DNA from: Coriobacterium glomerans PW2
GTDB taxonomy: Bacteria; Actinomycetota; Coriobacteriia; Coriobacteriales; Coriobacteriaceae
Reading direction: 5' to 3'
Assembly (NCBI RefSeq): GCF_000195315.1
Contig: NC_015389.1
Location: 1,116,001 to 1,180,000 of the forward strand
DNA length: 64,000 nucleotides
How positions within the stretch are numbered: position 1 is the stretch's first letter; every line of letters begins with the position of its first letter. The translations under genes and the position numbers were made by a program. Shown here piece by piece: positions 8,082 through 16,966 of this stretch. The notes under the pieces were generated by a model. It was given only the letters and a program-made list of their open reading frames with translations. It searched no databases and was not told the DNA's origin.

Positions 8082-9027
8082 ACGACCTCCCCATCTTCTC
8101 GACGATCATGTGGGCTGCCTCTTCAACTCGTAGCTCATCCATGTGAATCCACTCGATCCGCTGATCGCGTCCGAACCAAGACATCTGCCGTTTGGCATAT
8201 CTGCGTGTTCGCATCTTGATCGCCGCGATCGAGGCCTCCATCGTCTGCTCGCCCATGAGGTACTGAATGATCTCATTGTACCCGATCGCCTGACGAGAGG
8301 TGAGCGCGTCAGCGACGCCCTCGTTCACAAGCTGCTGCACCTCTGCGATGAGTCCAGCCGCGATCATCGCATCCACACGGCTCTCAATGCGTCTGTACAG
8401 AGCACTTCGCTCCATAGCGAGTCCGAAATATACGGTATCGTAGACCGGCTCGATCTTGGTGAGGTGCGATCGTCGCTCGGCATAGGACACCCCTTGGTCC
8501 AGCATCTCCAATGCGCGTATGACGCGCCGGACGTTATGAGGGTGAATGGCGAGCGCGCTGTCCGGATCGCGCCGCGCGAGCAGATCGTAGACAGCCTGAT
8601 CGCCCTTTCGCGCGGCAAGCGCCTCATAGCGACGTCGGCGCCGATCCCCCTTCTCTCCGGGGGGAAAGACGCAATCATCCAATGCGGCGCGCACGTAGAG
8701 ACCCGTGCCTCCGCAAACTACAGGTACCGAGCCGTCTGCAAGCAGTCTCTCGATGTGCTGGCGTGCATCTTTTTGATAGAGCGCCGCCGAATAGGACTCA
8801 GTGGGATCGACGATATCGATGAGACGCAACGGTGCGCGGCGCTGAGCGGCGGGCATCTTCGCGGTGCCGATATCCATACCGCGATAGACCTGCATCGCAT
8901 CGGCTGAGATCACCTCGCTGCGCATCGCAGCGGCAACCAGATCGGCTACATGGCTTTTGCCCACACCGGTAGGTCCGACGATCGCGATCACCGGGATGCT
9001 CACGGACGCGGCACGTGTCTTGATCAA
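8041..9027 (-). CDS. miaA: tRNA dimethylallyltransferase
   Basis: A 328-residue MiaA with the P-loop GPTGVGKS near residue 18, the SADAMQVYRG substrate loop and the RQAIGYNEI segment. It transfers dimethylallyl to N6 of A37 in tRNAs reading UNN codons, and MiaB then methylthiolates the base. The start is a TTG at 9027 that overlaps the miaB stop as TTGA, a junction also seen at recX and the AroB-like gene. The length is normal. Confidence 0.95.
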   Translation of the reverse strand: MIKTRAASVSIPVIAIVGPTGVGKSHVADLVAAAMRSEVISADAMQVYRGMDIGTAKMPAAQRRAPLRLIDIVDPTESYSAALYQKDARQHIERLLADGSVPVVCGGTGLYVRAALDDCVFPPGEKGDRRRRRYEALAARKGDQAVYDLLARRDPDSALAIHPHNVRRVIRALEMLDQGVSYAERRSHLTKIEPVYDTVYFGLAMERSALYRRIESRVDAMIAAGLIAEVQQLVNEGVADALTSRQAIGYNEIIQYLMGEQTMEASIAAIKMRTRRYAKRQMSWFGRDQRIEWIHMDELRVEEAAHMIVEKMGRSYDSFSSGIHRAHS

Positions 9028-10394
9028 TGCGGCTCACCGACGACCGATCCGGTAAGATACCACGTTCGCGCGCGCTTGATTGTTACATCGAGAATCGATC
9101 CCACGAACCGTCTTGCGTCAGCCGTGTCGGGCACCGGCGCGTGAACCGTCTGATTTTTGGGACTCTTGCCCTGCAGCATGTCGGGATTCTTCTTCGATGA
9201 GCCCTCTATGAGAACGGGCACCGTCCTACCCAGATCTCGCTCATTGTTTTCAAGGGCGCCTTGCTCCACGACGCGAAGAAGACGATTGTAGCGATCAAGC
9301 ACGACATCGCGGGGCGTGGAATCCTCGATCTGCGCAGCAGGCGTGCCCTGACGTCTGGAGTAGATGAACGTGAACGCCTGCGAGAAGCGCACCGATCGAA
9401 CCAGAGAGAGCGTCTCCTCGAAATCGTCCTCGGACTCGCCGGGGAAACCCACGATTATATCGGTCGACAAGGCGATCTCGGGCATGCGCTGACGCACGCG
9501 ATCGATGAGCTCGAGATAGGATTCCCTCGAATAGCGCCGATTCATAAGCGATAGGATGCGCGAGGAACCCGATTGCACGGCAAGATGAAGCTGCGGCATA
9601 ACCGCCGGGAGATCGGCCATGGCCTCGATCGTTTCGGGAAGCAGATCCTTGGGATGTGAGGAGGTGAAACGAATGCGCTCGATACCGGTGTCGGCGACCT
9701 CGCGCAAAAGCTTGGCGAAACGGGGGCGTCCCGCTGAATCCCTTCCGTATGAGTTGACATTCTGACCGAGCAAGGTGACCTCGCGCACCCCGCTTCGGGC
9801 AAGTCCGACCACCTCATCGATCACTTCGTCAGCAGGCCGGCTCCGTTCGCGTCCACGGACATACGGGACGATGCAGTAGCTGCAGAAATTGTTGCACCCG
9901 GTCATGATCGGCACCCATGCGTGATAGGTGCGCCTCCGACTCCACGGCATGTCGGTCGCGGCCCGTTTCTCCTGGTCGCGTGTTCTGACGTGCGGCGACT
10001 CATCTTCAAACGCCGCTGCGAGCAGCTGTGCGACATGCGCGATGGAATGGGTTCCGAAAACGACATCAACATTGTCCAGGTTGCAGAGCAGATCGCGCCC
10101 GTCCCGCTGGGCGATGCAGCCCCCCACAGCCACGATGCGTCTGCCCCCCGGTGGCGAAGAGAGACTCTTCAGCGACGAGCACTGGCCATACAGGCGCACA
10201 TCGGCTGCCTCGCGAACGCAACAGGTCATGAAAACAACGATATCGGCCTCTTGAGGGGTCTCGACCTCAAGGCACCCGCAGGAGTCCAGCAAGCCGGCAA
10301 CCCGCTCGGAGTCATGTAGGTTCATCTGGCATCCGAAGGTGCGAACGAAATATGTCTTTCCCTCGAGCTGAGAAAGCGTATCGTGATCAGTCAT
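9024..10394 (-). CDS. miaB: tRNA-2-methylthio-N6-dimethylallyladenosine synthase
   Basis: 456 residues from the ATG at 10394. The UPF0004 domain carries three cluster cysteines (FGCQMN, CCVREAA and the GGC loop). The radical-SAM motif is CNNFCSYC followed by the PYVRGRERSR segment, and a C-terminal TRAM domain ends the protein. It inserts sulfur and a methyl group at C2 of the MiaA-modified A37. It starts seven bases after the spoVS stop. I reject the 24-residue upstream extension because it runs through spoVS and is not family-like. Confidence 0.96.
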   Translation of the reverse strand: MTDHDTLSQLEGKTYFVRTFGCQMNLHDSERVAGLLDSCGCLEVETPQEADIVVFMTCCVREAADVRLYGQCSSLKSLSSPPGGRRIVAVGGCIAQRDGRDLLCNLDNVDVVFGTHSIAHVAQLLAAAFEDESPHVRTRDQEKRAATDMPWSRRRTYHAWVPIMTGCNNFCSYCIVPYVRGRERSRPADEVIDEVVGLARSGVREVTLLGQNVNSYGRDSAGRPRFAKLLREVADTGIERIRFTSSHPKDLLPETIEAMADLPAVMPQLHLAVQSGSSRILSLMNRRYSRESYLELIDRVRQRMPEIALSTDIIVGFPGESEDDFEETLSLVRSVRFSQAFTFIYSRRQGTPAAQIEDSTPRDVVLDRYNRLLRVVEQGALENNERDLGRTVPVLIEGSSKKNPDMLQGKSPKNQTVHAPVPDTADARRFVGSILDVTIKRARTWYLTGSVVGEPH

Positions 10395-10401
10395 GAAAGC
10401 T

Positions 10402-10722
10402 CTACGCCAATGCGGATCGGTCGGAAAGATACTCGGGCAGCTGCTCTGTCGCCTGCGACAGAGCATGGACGTTCACGGTGAGACGAATGGCCGTCCTCAT
10501 CTGCCCCTCGATATAGATATCCGAGAACAATGGTGAACATGAAATATCAAACCCCACAGGGATCAAAAAACCACGGGCAATCGCTATCGCCTTGATCGCT
10601 TGATTTACGGCGCCCGCGCCGACACATTGCATCGTCACCGGAAGCCCGTCCTTGACCATACCGGCAACGGCACCCGCGACGGAGGCAGGTGAGGATTTAC
10701 TCGATACCTTTAGATAATCCAT
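10402..10722 (-). CDS. spoVS: Stage V sporulation protein S family protein (Alba-like)
   Basis: This 106-residue protein matches SpoVS closely from MDYLKVSSKSSP through GAGAVNQAIKAIAIARGFL. SpoVS is a small Alba-fold nucleic-acid-binding protein needed for sporulation in Bacillus, but it is widespread in non-sporulating bacteria. Its neighbours here (rny two genes upstream) fit a nucleic-acid role. The ATG at 10722 has AGGAG eight bases upstream. A GHKL ATPase precedes it and miaB follows. Confidence 0.93.
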   Translation of the reverse strand: MDYLKVSSKSSPASVAGAVAGMVKDGLPVTMQCVGAGAVNQAIKAIAIARGFLIPVGFDISCSPLFSDIYIEGQMRTAIRLTVNVHALSQATEQLPEYLSDRSALA

Positions 10723-10814
10723 CAAACGATCTCCTGCGGCATGGTGTGTTTGATTTGCAATTCTGTAAGCTTCTTCTTGACTTTAGCGCATCATGAAGCC
10801 AAGGGCAATAGACC

Positions 10815-11897
10815 TTATTCCTCTTTGTCGACATCGAATGTCACGATCAGCCGATTGCGGTAGACGCGAATTCTCGGCATGCGCGCAAGGTTCACATAGT
10901 ATCGAGACGAGAGATAGGAGAACTCGCGCTCCATGGCGCGAGAGAAGTGATCGAGATCCTCTTTTGCAATGATGAGCCCCCTGCGATCACGAGAGAGATC
11001 CACAGGTCGCGATGAAACCGCGCTGTCGCGCTCCCGCAACAGGCGGGCGGTGACGCTCTTCAGAGGATCGATGGATCCTGCGAGGATCCTGTGAGCGGTG
11101 CGCTCGGAGATGACGATGCCGAGCGCTGCGGCGATCCGCATGAGATCTGCCGCATCCGCGGCGCATCCCAACCGCTCGCAGACCGGCAGATCGCCTTCAT
11201 CGTCTGTGAACAGGAGTCGCGATGCGTCCAGTCGCGCTGAGGCGTGGAGGAACAACGTTGCGGCGATCTCGGTCGGTGTTCCGAGGAAGACGTCGCAGTT
11301 GTTGAGTTCCTCCAGACCGAATTCGCATGCGGCCCGCACGATGTTGTGCGGGCCGCGAAGCTGCGTGTAGGCGCCGTCCTCATCCCTGACTGCCTGCGGC
11401 CAGCTCGATTGATCGGCGCGCTCGCTCAGACATGATGTATCGACGCGAACGAGCAGCGCCGTGCCCTGACTCGGTTGAGATGCGATAACGCGCGCCTCGC
11501 GCGTGTTCTCCCGAATGGAGAACAGCGCCATACCGCGACCGTGGACGCCCCACCGATCCATCTTCATGTTCTCGAGCTTCGAGGTGACACGAGCGTCAAA
11601 GATTCGCTCCTGCATGTCAGCCGGGATGCCGCCGCCGTTGTCGATGAACACGAGCGTGCGAATGTCCTCGTCTTTACCTGTCGCGACGTAGATCTCGGTG
11701 GCACCGGCATCTCGCGCGTTGCGCAGCATCTCGATGACGATATCCTCGACGCAGCGAATGTCATGCTTTGCCTGACGTCGCTCCGCCTCTGAGATGCGAA
11801 GCCGAACATAGCCGTCGCCAAGGTTCTCCTCGACGCGCAGACTTCCCTCACCTGACATCGAAGCGACGAACGAAATGAGATCGTGCGATTCGTCCAT
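10815..11897 (-). CDS. Free-standing GHKL-type ATP-binding protein
   Basis: About 360 residues. Residues roughly 40-165 form a complete Bergerat ATP fold: N-box EMLRNARDAGA, G1 box DNGGGIP, and G2 box WGVHGRGMAL. The remaining 200 residues show no domain I recognise. No dimerisation/phosphoacceptor histidine domain, membrane segment or receiver is present, so it is not an ordinary sensor kinase; MutL, Hsp90 and anti-sigma kinases share the fold. The ATG at 11897 lies one base after the rny stop without its own ribosome site, suggesting coupled translation. An in-frame GTG at 11930 inside rny is the alternative. The position between rny and spoVS suggests a role in RNA or DNA maintenance (inference). 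Confidence 0.8.
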   Translation of the reverse strand: MDESHDLISFVASMSGEGSLRVEENLGDGYVRLRISEAERRQAKHDIRCVEDIVIEMLRNARDAGATEIYVATGKDEDIRTLVFIDNGGGIPADMQERIFDARVTSKLENMKMDRWGVHGRGMALFSIRENTREARVIASQPSQGTALLVRVDTSCLSERADQSSWPQAVRDEDGAYTQLRGPHNIVRAACEFGLEELNNCDVFLGTPTEIAATLFLHASARLDASRLLFTDDEGDLPVCERLGCAADAADLMRIAAALGIVISERTAHRILAGSIDPLKSVTARLLRERDSAVSSRPVDLSRDRRGLIIAKEDLDHFSRAMEREFSYLSSRYYVNLARMPRIRVYRNRLIVTFDVDKEE

Positions 11898-11898
11898 G

Positions 11899-13455
11899 CT
11901 ATTTTGCGATGTCGACAGCACGGCTCTCACGGATCACGACGACGCGAACCTGTCCCGGATACTCCATCTCCTCCTCGATCTGCTGCGCGATATCATGTGC
12001 GAGCACGGCGGAATCCGCATCCGAGATCTTCTCAGGTTGAACCATGACGTGGACCTCGCGGCCCGCCTGCATAGCATAGGTTCGCTCGACCCCGGCATGA
12101 GCATTGGCGATGCGCTCGAGCTTCTCCAAGCGCTTGATGTAGTTCTCCGCTGATTCACGCCGCGCACCGGGTCGAGACGCCGAGATGGCATCTCCTGCCA
12201 TGACGAGCACAGCGAGAACGCTGCTCGGGTCGACGTCCCCATGATGCGCTTCGATGGCGTGCACGATCTCGGGCTTCTCGCCGTAGCGACGCGCGAGATC
12301 GGCGCCGATGACAGCATGCGGCCCCTCGACCTCGTGGTCGATCGCCTTTCCCAGATCATGAAGCAATCCGGCACGGCGAGCTGCGACATCGTCGACACCC
12401 AGCTCGGTCGCCATGATACCGCATAGATCAGCGACCTCGAGCGAGTGCTCGAGAACATTTTGTCCGAAAGAGGTGCGATACTTGAGGGCGCCGAGGGTCT
12501 TTACGAGCTCTGGATGAAGATCATGGATGCCCGTATCGAAGGCCGCCTGCTCGCCGGTCTCCTCGACACGCTGCTGCACGAGATCAAACGCCTTTTGATA
12601 CATCTCCTCGATCCGGGCGGGGTGAATTCGACCGTCAGCGACCAGGTTCTCGAGGGCGACGCGCGCGGTCTCGCGACGGACCGGATCGAAGCTCGACAGA
12701 ACCACGGTTTCCGGCGTATCGTCGATCACGAGGTTCACACCGGAAATCTGCTCGAACGTTCGAATGTTCCTCCCCTCGCGGCCGATGATCCGGCCCTTGA
12801 GATCATCTGAGGGGATGTGAACCGATGTGACCGTGATCTCGGCGGTGTGATCTGCGGCACATCGTTGTATCGCTGTGGAGATGACCTCTTGCGCGCGCTT
12901 GCGGCTCTCCGCTTTCACACGCTGGTCGGACTCGCGAATGATCGCCGCCGCCTTATGGGTGACCTCCGCTCTCACCTTGTCAAGCAATTCGGCATGAGCA
13001 TCTTCGCGTGACAGCGACGAGATGCGCTCCAGCTCGTCGGTCTGCCGGCGATACAGCTCATTGAGCTCGCTGCTCTGCTTCTCGATTTGACCAGCGAGAC
13101 TCGACAGCTGGTGCTCGCGCTTGTCGAGGACGTCATTTCTCCTGTCGAGTGACTCCTCGCGCTGCATCACGCGATTCTCGAGCACACGAAGTTCCTTCTT
13201 GCGCTGTCGCTCCTCGGCCTCAGACTGCTGCCGGCTCTGGATGATCTGCTCTTTAGCCTCGAGCAGGGCCTCCTTTTTAAGTGTCTCGGCCTGACGCCGC
13301 GCATCGCCGACTACCCGCTCAGCCTTCGCATGTGCCGACTCGACCTTCGAATCGGCGTCACGTAGGCTGCTATTCTTGGCGGTGCGCATGATGGCCGCGG
13401 TTCCGGCTGCGCCGATTGCGAGAAAGACGAGGCCGATCACGATTTCCATGCCCAC
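11899..13455 (-). CDS. rny: Ribonuclease Y
   Basis: 518 residues in the RNase Y layout: one N-terminal membrane segment (IVIGLVFLAIGAAG), a long coiled coil (about 30-200), a KH domain (RIIGREGRNIRTFE) and an HD domain (LLHDLGKAID). It is the membrane-bound endonuclease that starts mRNA decay. A GTG start at 13455 is chosen because AAGGAG sits nine bases upstream, whereas the ATG two codons later would be too far. A promoter is visible at 13610-13638, leaving a leader of about 150 nt. Confidence 0.96.
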   Translation of the reverse strand: MGMEIVIGLVFLAIGAAGTAAIMRTAKNSSLRDADSKVESAHAKAERVVGDARRQAETLKKEALLEAKEQIIQSRQQSEAEERQRKKELRVLENRVMQREESLDRRNDVLDKREHQLSSLAGQIEKQSSELNELYRRQTDELERISSLSREDAHAELLDKVRAEVTHKAAAIIRESDQRVKAESRKRAQEVISTAIQRCAADHTAEITVTSVHIPSDDLKGRIIGREGRNIRTFEQISGVNLVIDDTPETVVLSSFDPVRRETARVALENLVADGRIHPARIEEMYQKAFDLVQQRVEETGEQAAFDTGIHDLHPELVKTLGALKYRTSFGQNVLEHSLEVADLCGIMATELGVDDVAARRAGLLHDLGKAIDHEVEGPHAVIGADLARRYGEKPEIVHAIEAHHGDVDPSSVLAVLVMAGDAISASRPGARRESAENYIKRLEKLERIANAHAGVERTYAMQAGREVHVMVQPEKISDADSAVLAHDIAQQIEEEMEYPGQVRVVVIRESRAVDIAK

Positions 13456-13609
13456 GGTTTTCAACTCCTTGTCAAAAATCTGCTGCAACTTTGACGGTGC
13501 CCTTGCGAGGCATCGGACATTTGCGCAACATGATCACGCGTCGATATGTCTAACGTATCTTTCGCCATCACCTGAAGTGAGGGCGTATCATATGGCAAAT
13601 GACACGTTC

Positions 13610-13638
13610 ATGCTACGTTGAAGCGAGGTTTCTGTCAA
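13610..13638 (-). promoter_or_regulatory. rny: Probable rny promoter
   Basis: On the minus strand TTGACA (plus 13633-13638) and TAGCAT (plus 13610-13615) are separated by exactly 17 bp. This falls in the only sizeable gap between recX and rny. Confidence 0.55.
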
Positions 13639-13709
13639 TTGAGAGGACCTGTTTGCCGCAGGCTTCACCGATGGACTACAGGCGCGGCACCGGCCGCGCG
13701 CGGCCGCGC

Positions 13710-14426
13710 TTACCCGCGCATCGAATCTGCCTGCTCGGCAAGGCGGCTCAATCGATCTCTCGTTGCACGTCGGGCGATCTCGAGGGCATATCCCCTGCCG
13801 ACGAGATAGCGCGCAAGTTTTTCAAACGCCCTCACCGCAGGCACGGGTCGGCGCTCAAGCTGAGCGCTCGCACGTGCGAGCTCGTCTTCGAGCGACCCGG
13901 ACATCTCAAGGGCTCGATCGATCTCTTCCGCGCAAAACCCACGCGCACGCAGCTTCCTTCCGACCATGGCGCGACCCCAGCCCTTTTGCATGAGACGCTC
14001 GGCATAGGTGCGCGCGATGCGACCGTCATCGATCATCCGAAGCTCGCGGGCGCGCTCGAGAACTCGATCAACCGAGTCCTCGGCGAACCCGTAAGCGATC
14101 AGCTTCTCACGTGACTCGGCGGAACCGTGATCGCGGCGAGCGAGCATCTTGACAAGCTGCTGCATGCAGCAGGTGCGATCAGTGGCATCGAGGAAGCTGG
14201 AGATCGCATCGAGATCCCGAGGCAGCGACGGCTGCTTTCTTTGACAGGCATGCGCCACACATGTCGCGACGAGACGGGTCCGGCGCTCTTTGTCCTCGAG
14301 CACAAGAATGATCTCGGCCGGCGGGCGATGCGCGCGTCCGCCGAACGATGAATATGATTTCTCGGGATATGCGAAGGCGATCTCGATGACGCGCGGCTGC
14401 GATTGCCCCGGAACCTCTGATCTCAA
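13710..14426 (-). CDS. recX: Regulatory protein RecX
   Basis: A 238-residue RecX: about 85 residues of poorly conserved N-terminus followed by the three-helix repeats of the family, including [16 protein letters not shown] and a [16 protein letters not shown] segment. RecX caps RecA filaments and restrains recombination. The start is a TTG at 14426 sharing bases with the recA stop (TTGA), with GGAGG seven bases upstream, so it is cotranscribed and coupled to recA. The pairing with recA makes the call secure despite low conservation. Confidence 0.9.
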   Translation of the reverse strand: MRSEVPGQSQPRVIEIAFAYPEKSYSSFGGRAHRPPAEIILVLEDKERRTRLVATCVAHACQRKQPSLPRDLDAISSFLDATDRTCCMQQLVKMLARRDHGSAESREKLIAYGFAEDSVDRVLERARELRMIDDGRIARTYAERLMQKGWGRAMVGRKLRARGFCAEEIDRALEMSGSLEDELARASAQLERRPVPAVRAFEKLARYLVGRGYALEIARRATRDRLSRLAEQADSMRG

Positions 14427-15502
14427 GCGGAGACCTCCACGGCATCGCCTGTGCTTTCATCGGAGAAGTCCAGACCGCATGCGACGCGAACCTTCCCCTC
14501 GATCTCCTCTGCGAGCTCGGGGTGGACGCGCAGAAACTCCTTAGCGGCCTCGCGGCCCTGCCCGAGTCGCTCCGACTCATAGGTGTACCAGGCACCGGAT
14601 TTGTTGACGATCTCGAACTCCACTCCCATATCCAAGATGGAGCCCTCCTTCGAGATTCCGGTGCCGTACATGATGTCGAACTCCGCCGAGCGGAACGGTG
14701 CCGCCACCTTGTTCTTGACGACCTTGGCGCGCACGCGGTTGCCCACGACTTCCTGACCGTTCTTGATGCTGTCTATACGCCGAATGTCGATCCGAACCGA
14801 GGAGAAGAACTTGAGCGCGCGGCCACCTGGAGTCGTCTCCGGGTTGCCGAACATCACGCCGATCTTCTCGCGCAGCTGGTTGATGAAGATGCACATGGTC
14901 TTCGATTTGGAAAGCGATCCCGCCAGCTTTCTCAGCGCCTGACTCATAAGACGAGCCTGCAGGCCCACCGTGGTGTCCCCCATCTCGCCCTCGATCTCAG
15001 CACGCGGTACGAGCGCGGCGACCGAATCGATGACGACCGCGTCGATGGCACCCGAGCGAATCAGCATGTCGCAGATCTCAAGAGCCTGCTCCCCGGTATC
15101 CGGCTGCGAGATGAGCACCTCGTCGATATCGACCCCGATGCGAGCAGCGTAGGCGGGATCCAGGGCGTGCTCGGCATCGATGAACGCGACGACGCCCCCC
15201 GCCGCCTGCGCCTCCGCGAGAATCTCCAGGGACAGGGTCGTTTTGCCCGATGACTCCGGTCCGTAAATCTCGATGATGCGACCACGGGGGACCCCGCCGA
15301 TGCCCAGAGCCGCATCGAGCGCCAAGGCGCCCGTCGAGATCGCTTCGACCTCGAGCTGTGGCCCCCCGTCGCCGAAGCGCATGATGGAGCCCGTGCCGAA
15401 CTTCTTCTCGATCTCCGCTCTGGTGATGTCGATCATCTTATCGCGCTCGGCACCGGTGGTGCGCTCGTGCACCTGACGGACGGGACCTGAATTCTTTGCC
15501 AT
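14423..15502 (-). CDS. recA: Recombinase RecA
   Basis: A full-length 359-residue RecA with Walker [10 protein letters not shown], the L1/L2 DNA-binding loops and the GRALKFFSS segment. There is no intein, unlike some mycobacterial copies. It forms filaments on single-stranded DNA for strand exchange and activates LexA self-cleavage. The ribosome site AAGGAGG is seven bases before the ATG. The promoter is near consensus with an SOS box in its spacer. Confidence 0.98.
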   Translation of the reverse strand: MAKNSGPVRQVHERTTGAERDKMIDITRAEIEKKFGTGSIMRFGDGGPQLEVEAISTGALALDAALGIGGVPRGRIIEIYGPESSGKTTLSLEILAEAQAAGGVVAFIDAEHALDPAYAARIGVDIDEVLISQPDTGEQALEICDMLIRSGAIDAVVIDSVAALVPRAEIEGEMGDTTVGLQARLMSQALRKLAGSLSKSKTMCIFINQLREKIGVMFGNPETTPGGRALKFFSSVRIDIRRIDSIKNGQEVVGNRVRAKVVKNKVAAPFRSAEFDIMYGTGISKEGSILDMGVEFEIVNKSGAWYTYESERLGQGREAAKEFLRVHPELAEEIEGKVRVACGLDFSDESTGDAVEVSA

Positions 15503-15533
15503 GCGGTATCCTCCTTGATACGTTCACGGGTTG

Positions 15534-15562
15534 ATCATATTCGAACAGCTGTTCGCTGTCAA
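15534..15562 (-). promoter_or_regulatory. recA: recA promoter
   Basis: A consensus -35 TTGACA (plus 15557-15562) and -10 TATGAT (plus 15534-15539) are separated by exactly 17 bp on the minus strand. The start point would lie about 25 nt before the ribosome site. The SOS palindrome occupies the spacer. Confidence 0.9.
15543..15554. promoter_or_regulatory. recA SOS (LexA) box
   Basis: GAAC-AGCT-GTTC is a perfect palindrome, extended to C...G on the flanks. It sits centrally in the -35/-10 spacer of recA, so LexA and RNA polymerase must compete. Confidence 0.93.
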
Positions 15563-15800
15563 CATGAAACGACTCCATGGTAGAGATTCCATCTGACCCG
15601 AAAGACGAAATATCTTGCGCCTGTCTGACAGAATTCGAAACGCATCTGACTCGTGATCCTACGACGGTGCCACCTGCGGGAACAAATGTATCTCCGCGCT
15701 AGCATAAGCGCACCTCAAAGCCGCTGCAGACGTCTGCGTCTCGGCCGCGGGCCTGCATCGTCACCGCTGTCAGATCGATGTGGGCAACAGGCCGTGGCGC
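15563..15800. other. Non-coding spacer recA promoter / cinA 3' end
   Basis: About 240 bp upstream of the recA promoter. I see short palindromes (CAGACGTCTG and GCGC-ttatgcta-GCGC) but no U-tailed terminator, no RNA gene and no ORF with a ribosome site. Confidence 0.4.
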
Positions 15801-16304
15801 TCAATCACATGGAATCTTCGCAAGGTGCTCAAGCAAGAGCTCGAGCGCGCGTCTCGCGCAGAGCAGGCGGATCTCATTGCGATCGCCGACGAAGGCGTCG
15901 CGCTCGCAGCATGTGCCATAGTTATCGCTGACGGCCAGATAGACGGTCCCGACCGGATCTATCGGCGTACCGCCGCCGGGACCGGCATAGCCCGTCAAAC
16001 TGACGGAGATGTCAGCGCCGAACAGCCGTCTGGCTCCCTGTGCCATCTCGCATGCGGTCTCGCGCGAGACGGCGGAGCGAAGCGAAATCGTTCTCTTTGA
16101 AACACCGAGCAACCGCTGCTTGACGGTATCGGTATAGGTGACGGCGGAACCCAGAAGAACTCGCGATGCCCCAGGGATCGCCGCGATGGCCGATGCCACG
16201 AGCCCCGCGGTCAGCGACTCGGCGAGCGCCACCGAAGCGCCATGCGCGCAGGCGCACTCCACCACATCGAAGGCGATATCGTCGAGGCGAGACAAATCGG
16301 CCAT
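15801..16304 (-). CDS. cinA: CinA-family nicotinamide-nucleotide amidohydrolase (PncC-type)
   Basis: 167 residues, only the C-terminal CinA domain, with the AESLTAG motif near the start and TGYAGPGGGT near residue 115. This domain deamidates nicotinamide mononucleotide; the N-terminal molybdopterin-binding-like domain of full-length CinA is absent. I chose the ATG at 16304 because the upstream 48 residues are an out-of-frame shadow of pgsA. It lies 14 bp downstream of pgsA and upstream of recA, a classic cinA-recA order. Confidence 0.9.
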   Translation of the reverse strand: MADLSRLDDIAFDVVECACAHGASVALAESLTAGLVASAIAAIPGASRVLLGSAVTYTDTVKQRLLGVSKRTISLRSAVSRETACEMAQGARRLFGADISVSLTGYAGPGGGTPIDPVGTVYLAVSDNYGTCCERDAFVGDRNEIRLLCARRALELLLEHLAKIPCD

Positions 16305-16318
16305 GCTCACGCGATCAC

Positions 16319-16957
16319 CTACACCCGAAAAACGATCATGCGGCAGCTCCAGAAATACTGAATCCCCGACGCGATCGTGAGCGCCACGGCAAGCGTCATC
16401 AGAATGTCCGCGATGAAGGTGACCGATGCAGTCCATGGAAGCATCCAAGCGGCCAGCATCTCAGCAAGCAGATATGCGCAGATGGCGACCATGGTGATCG
16501 CAGTCTTCCACTTGCCGAGCACATCCGCCGCGATAACGATTCCCTCCGCGCTCGCAACCATGCGCAGAGCGCTCACGAGAAACTCGCGAAGCAGGATCAC
16601 GAAAACGATCCAAGCGCTCAGGGTGCCCTGTTCGATGAAGATGAGCAAGGCGGCGAAGACCAGCAACTTGTCAGCGATGGGATCGAGAAACTTTCCGAAA
16701 TCGGTGATCTCATCTCGAGAGCGCGCGAGATGTCCATCGAGTTTGTCAGTCAGGCTCAGGGCGGCATACAGTATGAACGCGCCGGTCCTCTCGATGCTGA
16801 GCGGAACGCCCACGGCCGCGGGGCCGCCGAGCGCAAAGATCATGAACAGCGGTATCGCCGCGATGCGAACGCATGTGACCACATTGGCCGGCGTCCAAAC
16901 GCTGCTCAAACCGCGATCGGGCCCGCTGGGACCGTTGTATCTGCTCGTTGTCTCCAT
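16319..16957 (-). CDS. pgsA: CDP-diacylglycerol--glycerol-3-phosphate 3-phosphatidyltransferase
   Basis: A 212-residue CDP-alcohol phosphatidyltransferase. The diagnostic motif is present as DGHLAR, then G and two aspartates in GKFLDPIAD. About five membrane segments follow a short polar N-terminus. It makes phosphatidylglycerol phosphate at the inner membrane, the first step to phosphatidylglycerol and cardiolipin. It lies nine bases after rimO and before cinA, the usual order. Confidence 0.92.
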   Translation of the reverse strand: METTSRYNGPSGPDRGLSSVWTPANVVTCVRIAAIPLFMIFALGGPAAVGVPLSIERTGAFILYAALSLTDKLDGHLARSRDEITDFGKFLDPIADKLLVFAALLIFIEQGTLSAWIVFVILLREFLVSALRMVASAEGIVIAADVLGKWKTAITMVAICAYLLAEMLAAWMLPWTASVTFIADILMTLAVALTIASGIQYFWSCRMIVFRV

Positions 16958-16966
16958 GGGTCTCCG

